A stretch of DNA of 64,000 nucleotides. It comes from Halocaridina rubra. Lineage: Eukaryota > Arthropoda > Malacostraca > Decapoda > Atyidae. Shown piece after piece: positions 1 through 16,883 of this stretch. Every line of letters begins with the position of its first letter. The first letter of the stretch is position 1. The position numbers and the translations under genes are program-made. The DNA lies in assembly GCA_037179515.1 (NCBI GenBank), contig JAXCGZ010002329.1, positions 1 through 64,000 of the forward strand, written 5' to 3'. The notes under the pieces are model-generated. The model had not been told where the DNA came from and searched no databases. It was given only the letters and a program-made list of their open reading frames with translations.

Positions 1-189
1 TATTTCGATATGGCTGGCTCTAGAACTAGAGGTCATAGTTTGAAGCTTCGTAAGAAAACTTCTTTGCAGGATGTAAGGAAATACTTTTTCAGTGTAAGAG
101 TAGTTGATAATTGGAATTCGCTAAGCGAGGAGGTAGTTAATGCTATCTCAATCCATAGTTTTAAGGACAGGTACGATAAGTATCACTAA
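1..189 (+). pseudogene. CR1L-A ORF2 C-terminus (partial, cut by window edge)
   Basis: An open frame from base 1 to TAA at 187, encoding the extreme C-terminus of the LINE ORF2 protein (FDMAGSRTRG near the start, DRYDKYH at the end). It matches the ends at 26774 (+), 32117 (-) and 58532 (+). The visible part has no break, but without the rest of the ORF its coding capacity cannot be judged. The region lies downstream of the reverse transcriptase thumb and has no catalytic residues. Confidence 0.8.
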
Positions 190-281
190 GTCTAAAATGG
201 AACCGATCAGGAGACGGGAAGATACGAGCTTTGGGCTCTTTCCCGTAAACACAATTAGGTAATCACAATTAGGTAATCACA
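1..281 (+). mobile_element. CR1L-A LINE, copy A1: 3' end
   Basis: The 3' end of a CR1/L2-type LINE present at least eight times in this window (here called CR1L-A). It contains the last 62 codons of the reverse transcriptase ORF, then a 3' UTR with CCGTAAACACAATTAGG and a tail of the short repeat CAATTAGGTAAT. It abuts a Tigger fragment, suggesting insertion into that element. The 5' part lies outside the window. Confidence 0.88.
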
Positions 282-1142
282 CGTGAGTAACTGAATGGGT
301 GAGGCGAGACAATGGAAGATGGTGGGAGAACCAAGCTTCAGTCAAAAAGCCAATCAGACACCATGATACAGAATATGCAGAAAAACAATTATGTGATTTG
401 TCATTTCCCACCCTTTCATCCAATAGCATTCCATGAACTATATCACTTTGGTGCGAGCCTTGGTGTTTTCCAAGACGCCAATACATTGTACGCTATCGGA
501 CAGTATTTCACATGGTGCAATACTGTGAGTTATATGTTTCAATGTATGTTTTTTACTAATTTTTACTGTTTTTTTTTATTCTTAGGCTAGGGAATACTTG
601 TTTTATCAATAAAATAATGTAAGTTTCAATATGTACTAGCTCAAGTAGGTGCGACCCTTTTCGTTTTCCGAAACGCTGATACCGGTGTTGCATTTTACAT
701 GGTGCAATAGTGTTAGTATTTATGTTTTTTACTATTTTTTACCGTTTTATTATTCTTAGGCTAAGAAATACGTTTTTTTTATCAATAAAATCATGAATCT
801 ACTGGAAATTTTAATATATGCTGGCTCACGTAGGTGCTACCCGTTGCGTTTTCCAAAACGCTGATACCGGTATTGTACTTTCTATGGTGCAGAGTTACAT
901 GTTTAAATTTATGTTTTTTTTACTATTTATTACTGTTTTATTATTCGTAGGGTGGGAAATAAATTTTTTTTATCAATAAAATAATGAAAGAAAAATAAAA
1001 TAAAATAATGAAAATACTAAAAAAATTTATTTCTTAAAATTATAATATTTTCGCATATACCCAGAAAAACAAAAAAATCTCGCCAAAAAAAAGCCGATAC
1101 AGTGAATCTGCGATAGGTGAACCGCGATATAGTGAGGGTTTA

Positions 1143-1145
<3 letters not shown>
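282..1145 (-). mobile_element. Tigger-family (pogo) fragment, 5' non-coding part
   Basis: Matches, on the minus strand, the 5' part of the nearly complete Tigger at 10731-13604: the stretch around 300-480 mirrors 11400-11530, and the repeated AATAAAAC/TTTATTGATAAAA modules and the GATACCGG motif recur. It ends at 1145 in the terminal motif GTGAGGGTTTACTG with target TA, followed directly by (TA)n. No transposase sequence is left. The short ORFs here are not genes. Confidence 0.72.

Positions 1146-1219
<74 letters not shown>
1146..1219. repeat. (TA)37 microsatellite
   Basis: Pure TA repeat bridging the ends of two Tigger-derived elements (ends at 1145 and 1220). Confidence 0.97.
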
Positions 1220-4913
<3,694 letters not shown>

Positions 4914-4916
4914 TTA

Positions 4917-5286
4917 GGGTACAGCCACACCAGACACGATGAGCTGGGAGGTAGCGTGTAGCATTGAGCTGCGAGATCAGTGTCATTGCGATGCCTGCCC
5001 AAATAGGAAGCATCAATGTCTCGCGCTGCATATAGTCACAAGTCGTCTGTTGGTACAGTCACCACTGAAGAGAATGATGAAAGTAGCTAGGGATGTCGAT
5101 AGGCAGTGCACATCATTTTGGAACATGCAGCATCGCGTAGTGTCAAGCGAGGAGGCTAAGCATAGTGACAAACCTCCCCGCTCATCCAGTGTAGCCACCC
5201 ACATATGCATTAATGAGTTTCATCATGTTGCATCATCCCTCCCCGCTCAAACCTCCCCGCTTGTTGCGTCTGATGTGGCCGTACCC
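4917..5286. mobile_element. PIF/Harbinger-like MITE (370 bp) with TTA target duplication
   Basis: Terminal inverted repeats of about 35 bp: the left end starts GGGTACAGCCACACCAGACA, and the right end read on the other strand starts GGGTACGGCCACATCAGACG; both go on to a G-rich GGGAGG motif. The element is flanked by TTA on both sides (4914-4916 and 5287-5289). A TTA target duplication with G-rich ends is typical of PIF/Harbinger elements. It is locally GC-rich, which creates a 163-codon spurious ORF. No transposase is present. Confidence 0.75.
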
Positions 5287-5289
5287 TTA

Positions 5290-6005
5290 TTGATAACTTG
5301 GGGATTTGGTGCTGTCGTCGAAGGAACATGGACAGAGTGTAAGCTCTTTATGTTTCCCCACAATAATGATATTAATAACAGTAATAGTAATAACAAAAAT
5401 ACGGTAATAAGGACAACAATAATTATATGAATTATGTTAACAATAATCACGAAAAAAATAACAATAATAGCAATAATGATAGTATTAAGAATACTATCAC
5501 TACTACTACTGCAATAATAATAAAATAGTATTATTAGTAATGTATTGATGTTATTAATTGTACAATAGCAGTAATGACTATCACTAAAATAAAAAAAATC
5601 ATAATAGTAACAATTAATAATAACAAGAATAGTAATAATGCAAAATTAGTTGTACATAAAAAGGAATATTATGTAATTTCCAAAATTACCTTTTTTCGAA
5701 CTTGAATGAAGCATACTTGATATTATAGAATCAATTACAATAACCCATGACTTAAGTTGAAATTTTGGTGTTCAGTTAAGTTAATAATTACAGATTTGAA
5801 GATGTTTCTGGAAGTAGGGAAAAACTAAGATATTATCATAATTAAAATTTATAATGATTTTTTCCAATATCAATTATTTTCTCTATCTCAGCGTCAAAAA
5901 AAATTTGAGGCTTGTAATATCCAAATCTTAATGGAACATTGAAGAAAAATAGATTTCTTTATTTAATTGTCTTGGCAATTAGTTTAAGTATATGATTGCT
6001 TTTAG
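5290..6005. other. AT-rich unassigned sequence with degenerate (AAT)-like runs
   Basis: From about 5360 to 5650 the sequence is a decayed mix of AAT, ATA and ACA triplets, probably an old microsatellite. The remainder is AT-rich without recognisable features. Confidence 0.5.
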
Positions 6006-6480
6006 CAAATAAGGTAAGGTGAGGTGGGGCGGCATAGGTGAGGTGGTCACCCAACCAAGGCTGTGCTTTGACAATTAGCTGTGTCGGTAAGACTACAATT
6101 ATGCACTATTCGAAAGCATGACAAATACTTGGAATGTGAATGCTAGAAGCAAACACATATGAGTAAGGTGAGGTGGTCAAACAACCAAGGGTGTGCTTTG
6201 AAAATTAGTTGTTCCAAAGAAACTAAACTACATACTATTCAAAGACACGTAAGGTGAGGTAGTCAACCGACCATGATTGTGTTTTTGCACTTAGTTGTGT
6301 TGATGAGACTAAAACTATGTACTTTGCAGAGACACGTAAGGTGAGGTAAGGTGGTCAAATAACCAATGCTGTACTTTGACAATTAGCTGTGTCATTGAGA
6401 CTATAACAGTGTATTGTCCAGACACACGTAAGGTGAGATGGTCAGCAAACCAAAGCTGCGCTGTGACAATTTACTGTGTT
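6006..6480. repeat. Degenerate minisatellite with GTAAGGTGAGGTGG core
   Basis: Five diverged units, starting near 6011, 6163, 6248, 6337 and 6428. Each opens with TAAGGTGAGGTGGTCA, continues AACCAAGGCTGTGCTTTGAC, and ends around TTAGCTGTGT..GAGACTA. Spacing varies (about 85-150 bp), so units have suffered internal deletions or insertions. No coding meaning is evident. Confidence 0.78.
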
Positions 6481-7319
<839 letters not shown>

Positions 7320-8616
7320 CAGTGATCCCCGGCTGGATTGCGTTTCTTGGTTCGCGTTTTCACTGTACCACTTTTTTGGGGGGCAAATTATTATTCTATT
7401 TTTTGGGTATATGCAAAAATTAAAAAAAATTAAAAATTTTCAGTATTTTCATTTTTTGTATTGAAAAAACATATTTCATTATCTAACTGATAAAAAAATT
7501 TATTTCCCAGCCTACGAATAATAAAACAGTAAAAAATAGTAAAAAACAAATTTAGATATATGTACGTACAGTATAACTCACAGTATTGCATCATGCGAAA
7601 TAGTGTCCGATAGCATACAGCGTATTGGGGTCGCAGCTACGTGAGCTAGCATATATATTTATATTTCCAGTAGTTTCATGATTTTATTGATAAAAAAACC
7701 GTATTTCTTAGCCTAAGAATAATAAAACAGGTAAAAATAGTAAAAAACATAAATACTAACAGTATTGCAACATGTAAAATACGATACCGCTATCAGCGTT
7801 TCGGACAAAGGCTCGTTCAGTCTAACTCACGTGTGCGCCTTTCACGTTGTGCTTATTAAAAGTTTTGCTTGTGTCCGATAGTGAACAATGTATTGGGGTC
7901 GCAGCTACGTGAGCTAGCATATATATTTTATTTCCAGTAGTTTCATGATTTTATTGATAAAAAAAAAAAGATATTTCTTAGCCTAAGAATAATAAAACAG
8001 TAAAAAAATAGTAAAAAACATAAATACTAACAGTATTGCAACATTTAAAATACGATACCGCTATCAGCGTTTCGGACAAAGGCTTCCACCATCTTCCATT
8101 GTCTCGCCTCACTCGTGTGCGCCGTTCACGTTGTGCTTATTAATACGTTTTGCTTGTGTTTTTTTTACTCACATATTTTAACCTTTGCAATGCCTCCCAA
8201 GCATCCTTCATCTTCTAAGGCTTCTTGTAGTGAACCTAAGCGGCAAAGGAAAATGTTAACCATAAAAGATAAGGTAAGTTTACCCATCACGTACATATAA
8301 ATTTACGTTGCATGCTGTTATTTATAAAGTAAAGGGTGGTTTTTTAACAGTGCAGGAAGAGTTTATACAGTAAACGTAAAAATAATTGTAAAATACCTAT
8401 GTACATGTGTATGTCTTATAAATTTACGCTTGCATGCTGTTATTTATGAAGTAAAGGGTGGTTTGTTAACAGTACAGGGAGGGTTTATACAGTCTATACG
8501 GTGTAAGCGTAAAAATAAAATAAAATATCTATGTACATATAGCCTGATCCTACTCCGCGATTTTCCTGTTTTGCGCCGGGTCCCGGAACCGAACCCTCGT
8601 GATAATGGGGGGATCA

Positions 8617-8619
<3 letters not shown>
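7320..8619 (+). mobile_element. Internally deleted Tigger element (1.3 kb)
   Basis: Perfect 11-bp outer inverted repeats, CAGTGATCCCC at the left and GGGGATCACTG at the right, flanked by TA and by (TA)n. The 5' half matches 10731-11700 of the fuller copy and includes the first transposase codons. It then jumps directly to the 3' subterminal region, of which there are two tandem copies (8285-8402 and 8403-8530). The deletion junction lies in GGTAA, present at both breakpoints in the fuller copy. Confidence 0.85.
8190..8273 (+). pseudogene. Tigger transposase N-terminal stub
   Basis: ATG followed by 28 codons (MPPKHPSSSKASCSEPKRQR..KMLTIKDK) identical in plan to the start of the transposase at 11631. 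The helix-turn-helix, catalytic and C-terminal parts were removed by the internal deletion. The junction AAG|GTAAGT happens to look like a splice donor. Confidence 0.8.

Positions 8620-8696
<77 letters not shown>
8620..8696. repeat. (TA)n microsatellite
   Basis: Begins at the target TA of the Tigger copy ending at 8619. Confidence 0.97.
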
Positions 8697-10730
<2,034 letters not shown>

Positions 10731-13600
10731 CAGTAACCTATCGCGAATTCAGTGCATCGCGGTTTTTTTTTGCGAGTTTTTTTTTCCTGCCTATATGCGA
10801 AAATATTAAAAAATTTAAATTTTCAGTACTTTTATTATTTTAGTAAAAAAAAATCATTATTTTATTGATAAAAAAATTTATTTCCCAGCCTAAGAATAAT
10901 AAAACAGTAAGAAAGAGTAAAAAAATATAAATTTAAACATGTAACTCTGCACCATAGAAAGTATGATACCGGTATCGGCGTTTCGGAAAACGCAAAGGGT
11001 CGTACGGACGTGAGCTAGCATATATTAAAATTGCTAGTATTTTCATTATTTTATCGATAAAAAATATATTTCTTAGCCTAACAATAATAAAACAGTAAAA
11101 AATAGTAAAAAATATACATACTCACAGTATTGCACCATGTAAAATACGATACCGGTATCAGCATTTCGGAAAAAGAAAAGGATCGCACCTACATGAGCTA
11201 GTACATATTGAAATTTTCATTATTTTATTGATAAAAAAAGGATTTCCTAGCCTAAGAGTAATAAAACATTCAAAATAGTAAAAAAACATAAATTTAAACA
11301 TATAACTCATAGTATTGCATCGTGTGAAATCCTATACGATAGCGTACACTGTATTGGCGTCTTGGAAAACGCAAAGGTTCGCACCAAAATGAGATAGTTC
11401 ATGGAATGCTATTAGCTGAAAGGGTGGAAGACGACGAATCACAGAATTGCTTTTCTGTATGTTCTGTATCGTGGTGCCTGATTGGCTTTTTAATTGAAGC
11501 TTGGTTCTCCCACCAACTTCCATTGTCTCGCCTCACTAGTTCAGTTTAACTCACATGTGTGCCGTTCGCGTTGTGCTTATTAATACGTTGTACTTGTGAT
11601 TTATTTTACTCACGTATTTCAACATTTGCAATGCCTCCCAAGTGTCCTTCATCTTCTAAGGCTTCTGGTAGTGAGCCTAAGCAGCAAAGGAAGATGTTAA
11701 CCATAACAGATAAGGTAAAACTGTTAGATATGCTGAAAGAAGGAAGAAGGTTTGCGGATGTCGGCTGCCATTTTGGCCTCAACGAATCTACTGTTCGCTA
11801 CATCAAAAAGAGGGTCGTAACACCCCACAATAAGATAATAGTGTGGATAGAATCTTCTTTGGCCCTGTGGATTGCTGATTGCAGAAAGAAGAATATCAGC
11901 ATAGACACCAATATCATACTAACAAAGGCGAAGAAGATGTACGATACATTCGCTGCAAACGAACCCGACGATGACAGTGGCGACCGTGGAGAGGAGGAGA
12001 CAGAAGAAGATATTGATGACCCATAACCAGAACCCTCTAGCGATTCTCCACCGAGGAAACAATCGTTCATTGCAAGCAAGGGATGATTCGCCAAATTTCA
12101 AAAATGCTGTGGCCTAAAGAGCTTTTCGATTTATAGCGAGGCTGCCTCTGCAGATATAGCTGCAGCTGAAGATTTCGTGAACAATGACTTCAAGAAAATT
12201 ATCGCCGAAGGGGAATATGCTCCTGAGCAAGTCTTCAACATGGATGAGACTGGCTTATTTTGGAAGAGAATGCCTTCTCAGACTTTTCTCTTCAAGGGAG
12301 AAGCTAAAGCCCCGGGATTTAAAGCACACAAAGACCGCGTTACCCTCATCATGTGCGGGAATGCTGTGGTCTTCATGTTAAATCCTGGGCTTATCTACAA
12401 GTCAAAGAACCCTAGGGCTTTGAAGAATAAGAATAAGAATATGCTGCCAATGTATTGGATGCATAACCCTAAGGCCTGGATGGCAAAAAGCCTCACATCG
12501 GACTGGTTTCACCAATGCTTTATCCCTCAGGTCAAAATTTATCTTGCAGACAAAGGCCTTGAATTTAAAGTCCTTCTATTGATGGATAATGCTGGTGGTC
12601 ACACAACTAATCTCAAATATGACGGTGATCAAGTAGAGTTCTTGCCACCGATTATGACATCACTGATTCAGCTTATGGATCAAGGTGTTATTCGTGCATT
12701 CAAGGCGAACCTGGTTGAAGCCATGGATGCAGACAAGAATTGTCAATGAAGACTTACTGGCATAATTACACGATTGCTACATGCCTTCGAAATATTCAAA
12801 ATGCAATCAAAGAGATGAAGCCGGCCACAATCAATGCCAGCTGGAAGAAATTGTGGCCCGAAGTCATCTACGACTACAAGGGATTCGCTCCTGACGAAGT
12901 CCATAACTTGGCAGTTGCGAAAGCTGTTAAGTTGGCTGCATTGCTAGTGGAGAAGCCTTTAAAGAATGACTCATGAAGTCGTGAATGAACTGATTGACTG
13001 CCACTTGTAGCCTTTGATTGATGAAGACTTGGAGGAAATGACAAAATCAGTGAGCGAAGAAGAGGAAGAAGAACAAGCAGAGGAAACGCACCAAGAAATT
13101 GAAGAACATGGCCTTACACTCGAACGTCTGGCAGCCATGTATGAACACGTGAAAGCTCTCCAACAACTCTCGCAAGAACATGACAATAATTTGGTTCATT
13201 CGGTGCCCTTCTGCCATCTTCTCGACGATGCCATGATTCCTTACAAGACCATCTTCCAATAAAAGAAGAAACAGCGACAGCAACTCCCCATTACCATGTT
13301 CTTCTCTCGCAAAAAGCAGCCGTAAAGCTGTCGTTGGCTGCGGAATAATTTCCTATGGAGTCTATACACGTCATTACCACCTCATTCATGGTAAGTTTAC
13401 CTATCACATTCATATAAATTTACGCTTGCATGCTGTTGTTTATAAAGTAAAGGGTGGTTCTTAACAGTGCAGTGAGGGTATATACAGTAAACATAAAAAT
13501 AAATGTAAAATACCTATGTATATAGGGTGATCCTACTTCGCTGGAAATTCACCTATTGCAGCCGGTCCAAGAACCAAACCACCGCAATAAACGAGGGGTT

Positions 13601-13604
<4 letters not shown>
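10731..13604 (+). mobile_element. Tigger/pogo transposon, nearly complete (2.87 kb)
   Basis: The left end starts CAGTAACCTATCGCG and the right end on the opposite strand starts CAATAACCCCTCGTTTATTG; both are flanked by TA. The 5' non-coding region (10731-11630) has repeated AATAAAACAGTAAAAAATAG modules, then the transposase ORF, then a single copy of the subterminal unit that is amplified in the copies at 1220 and 41676. Both TA flanks merge into AT-rich or (TA)n sequence. Nearest reference for the family in this window. Confidence 0.88.
11631..13325 (+). pseudogene. Tigger (pogo superfamily) transposase, degraded
   Basis: Starts at ATG 11631 (MPPKCPSSSK). The CENP-B-like N-terminal helix-turn-helix is clear (KMLTITDKVKLLDMLKEG, HFGLNESTVRYIKK). 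The DDE catalytic region follows at 12177-12749: FNMDETGLFWKRMPSQ (first Asp), LLLMDNAGGH (second Asp), and LMDQGVIRAFK (third acidic residue), so all three catalytic Asp remain. Then a C-terminal acidic stretch (SEEEEEEQAEE) ends near 13325. Breaks: frame loss and a stop around 12024-12176 between DNA-binding and catalytic regions, a frameshift near 12745, a stop with frame change near 12975, and TAA at 13260. Cut-and-paste transposase, presumed inactive, targeting TA. Confidence 0.9.

Positions 13605-13693
<89 letters not shown>
13605..13693. repeat. (TA)n microsatellite
   Basis: Starts at the target TA of the Tigger element ending at 13604. Confidence 0.97.
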
Positions 13694-13697
<4 letters not shown>

Positions 13698-13699
13698 TA

Positions 13700-13830
13700 T
13701 TTTTCCGTTTTTACGTCATGAACTCCCTTGTCTACCAAGGGCTAGGACGATTGCCTTCTTGCGAAGGTCTTGTTTAGGCAGATGTAATTGTTACCTTGAG
13801 TGCATGCCCTTGCTAACCTCAGACCGTGAC
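13700..13830 (-). mobile_element. tRNA-derived SINE, body only
   Basis: Shares CTAGGACG, TTGCCTTCTTGCGAAGG, GGCAGATGTAAT, and AGTGCATGCCCTTGCTAACC with the SINEs at 36484 and 40282. It lacks the tRNA-like head, stopping exactly at CCGTGAC where the head begins in the others. Confidence 0.78.
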
Positions 13831-14509
<679 letters not shown>

Positions 14510-14552
14510 ATGCTATGATAATAAATCTAACCTTTAATGATTTATGTTGCAG

Positions 14553-14746
14553 ATTTACGATGGATACAAAGTAGGTCAGTAAGTGGTTGTCCTGCCCCAC
14601 AACAAGTATCACCAGGCCCCAGTAATGCATATGTTGCAACTGCTTACCACAATGGTGGGCTAATACCAGGATCTGTGATGCCACCAAACTTTAATGTTTG
14701 CCATATTCCTTGGGGAGGAGCTGCTGTAGCAAAAACAGATTTCTAT
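14553..14746 (+). CDS. DM9-domain protein, internal exon (first DM9 repeat, C-terminal part)
   Basis: This exon encodes about 64 residues, starting at D-L-R-W-I after the acceptor TTGCAG (phase 1) and ending ..KTDFY before the strong donor GTAAGT. The stretches [17 protein letters not shown] and CHIPWGGA follow the DM9 pattern (lYVgRAyH.GdliPGKv..., yvpyGGkE). DM9 (DUF3421) proteins of invertebrates are small cytosolic or secreted lectin-like proteins; oyster members bind mannose and act in immunity. That is family knowledge and not shown here. The usual W-x-G-x-VP start of the repeat is only partly visible, so an upstream exon should supply some of it. A (TA)n tract ends 45 bases before the acceptor. 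The ATG at 14537 lies in the presumed intron and is not taken as the start. Confidence 0.83.
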
Positions 14747-16339
14747 GTAAGTAAATTTTTCCTCTTCTTCTTCTTCTTCTTCAAAATTACAACCATTTTA
14801 TACATGGAAAATCCAAGAAACAGAAAATCAAACACTTTTCTTAGATAGATGTTTACCTTTTATGTATTCACCCTATTTTATTCTGTATGAATGAGAGACT
14901 TATTTACATGAACTTCCGAACAGTAGTTTCTTGTCTGAAGAATATGGATTCAAGAACAGAAATAATATATTAAAACCATGGAATGTGATAATTCGCTGTC
15001 AAAGTCAATCTTTGAAAATTACATGATGTGGCCAAGAAAAGACAGCATATATTTCACTTCCTCATCGCAGTCAATAAGTATAGGAAAATAAATATATAGA
15101 GTTTCTCACAAATTGGCATGTGGGAAACTCTAAGCCAAACACCTGGGCAGTTTGCCTGAATATTACTTAAAGTACTTTTTCTACCCAGTCATATGAGTAA
15201 TGAAACCATCCAATGCTGCTCAATGCTGGAATTCTAAGTTCAAACATAAAGACTCAGGCATGAAGTATTATTTTTGGAAAGTCCAAATAGAACATAGTCT
15301 AGAAACTGCCAGGTGTTACTAAATGTTAAAGAATTTTGTGCTGTGGTAATATGCTACTCGCATCTTGTGGTGGTGGCAGTGTAATGTTGTAAAAAGTAAT
15401 AAACAGTAATACAAAATGGACAGACGAAGATATAAGTGGAGAAAATCTCATATACCTCCAGAAAACATACAGGTTGCATGCATTTTCTCCATTCCATCTC
15501 TCTCCTTGTAAGTAAATGAGCATGATGTAAAATATAATATAGACGAAATGAATGAATATAAAAACCCATTGGAGAAAAACATGCTTTGCAAAAAAGACAC
15601 ATAGATCAAATTCACAAAAAATACCGCTTACTACACCAATGCTATTAAACACAAGAATTAAAAGTATCCATGTGTTTAATAGTATTGGCGTATTAACATT
15701 GTTAAACATAAGGATAACAGACTATTAGTTAGAAGAACCCAATGCCGTTAACAAGGGGCAATTTTTGTTTATGAATAGAAAGAGTCCTGTACTAAGAAAT
15801 TCTATTAATAGCATGAAAGCTTGATAGTTTCTCTCACAAAATGAACTGCTTGAAATCTGTGCAGTTGTGAGCTTCAAAAAACCTTACGTGTATGAACAGC
15901 TTTGCCTCTGATATTAAGGAGGTACCCAAAAGTTAACTCCCATATAAAACGCTGACAACAGATTCGAAAGTCCAATCAAAGTACACAAATAGTACAATGA
16001 CCATGATAAATGTGTGAGAATAACCAATAGAGACGTGAAAAAAACTTAATAAACACAATTTCATTCTGTTTACTTTCTCATATTAGTGTTGAAGTAAGGA
16101 TTAGGCTTTACATTCTCATCTACCAGTCTATAAATGTGACGACAAACCTAATCTCATAACAAATTATCTGATTCCGGTGGTAAATAAAAAAATAATAATA
16201 ATAATATAACAGAATGGTATATCGAAAGAACTTCTTTATTTTAAATGATTATCGGTAAAATGATTAAATATGGTCCACATAATAAATCCAGGACTGTTGT
16301 CCAGGAAACACTAAAAACTATATAAGTACCAGCTTCTTT
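14747..16339. other. DM9 intron 1, 5' part: no feature seen
   Basis: AT-rich sequence with a short (CTT)n run at 14761. No repeats shared with other parts of the window and no plausible coding exon was noticed. Confidence 0.5.
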
Positions 16340-16343
16340 GAGT

Positions 16344-16637
16344 TGTACAAATGTACAAATTGTAAATAATATATTTTATCAAAATATGTAATTATTGTAA
16401 ATACGTAATCATTTAGTAATTATTAAGTTATTTCAAAGTTGTATTTGATGGGTCAATAATTACTCTTGGGTTGTTTTTAACTCCTCCCACTGATATAGCT
16501 GTACATATAAATAACCCTGAATTTGATCATCAATCAGTTTAATATTCTGCTTGTATTGGTGAACATTCTCTTTTATATATTAAGTAAAATAACTCTTATT
16601 CTCCATTTGAAGTAGTGAAGTAACTACAGTCGTTACA
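16344..16637 (+). repeat. 5' LTR of Gypsy-1
   Basis: TGTACAAATG...AGTCGTTACA; differs from the 3' LTR at roughly fifteen to twenty positions by eye, including small indels, so insertion is not very recent. Confidence 0.93.
16506..16513 (+). promoter_or_regulatory. TATA-like box in Gypsy-1 5' LTR
   Basis: TATAAATA, conserved at 19445-19452 in the 3' LTR. Likely marks LTR transcription start about 25-35 bases downstream; position-based inference. Confidence 0.45.
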
Positions 16638-16638
16638 T

Positions 16639-16654
16639 TGGTGACCCCGGAGTG
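16639..16654 (+). other. Primer binding site of Gypsy-1
   Basis: TGGTGACCCCGGAGTG lies just after the 5' LTR. The first 11 bases complement the 3' end of metazoan tRNA-Trp as I remember it, the primer known from the CsRn1 clade of Gypsy elements. The rest does not match, so the tRNA identity is tentative. Confidence 0.55.
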
Positions 16655-16676
16655 TTTCTATCTCTCACCCACGCCA

Positions 16677-16880
16677 TGACAGACATCAAACCTTCTACAG
16701 TGGCAACAGACCTTTTGCTAACTTCAAACTCCCGACATTCTCCACCATTGACGCCCACATCTGCTTCCAACGTGCAGAAATACAATTTCGTTTAAAGAGG
16801 ATCACAAATTCCTCCAGTATTCTCAAAGTTTCGTCGGCTGTCTCCAGAAAAACTCACCACAACAAAAAAAGGTCTTCAAG
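16677..16880 (+). pseudogene. gag stub of Gypsy-1
   Basis: ATG at 16677 opens MTDIKPSTVATDLLLTS; a shifted frame then reads FKLPTFSTIDAHICFQRAEI, resembling the start of Gypsy gag proteins (LPpF...p..WF..aE..F). The sequence then jumps into pol, so capsid, nucleocapsid and protease are deleted. Confidence 0.6.
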
Positions 16881-16883
16881 GAA

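Noticed and set aside
4939..5430. 163-codon plus-strand ORF
   Set aside because: Lies over the PIF/Harbinger-like MITE with its inverted repeats and TTA duplication; no domain signature.
8262..8300. GTAAGT after the transposase stub as a real intron donor
   Set aside because: Comparison with the fuller Tigger copy shows a deletion junction at shared GGTAA; the same position in that copy is coding.
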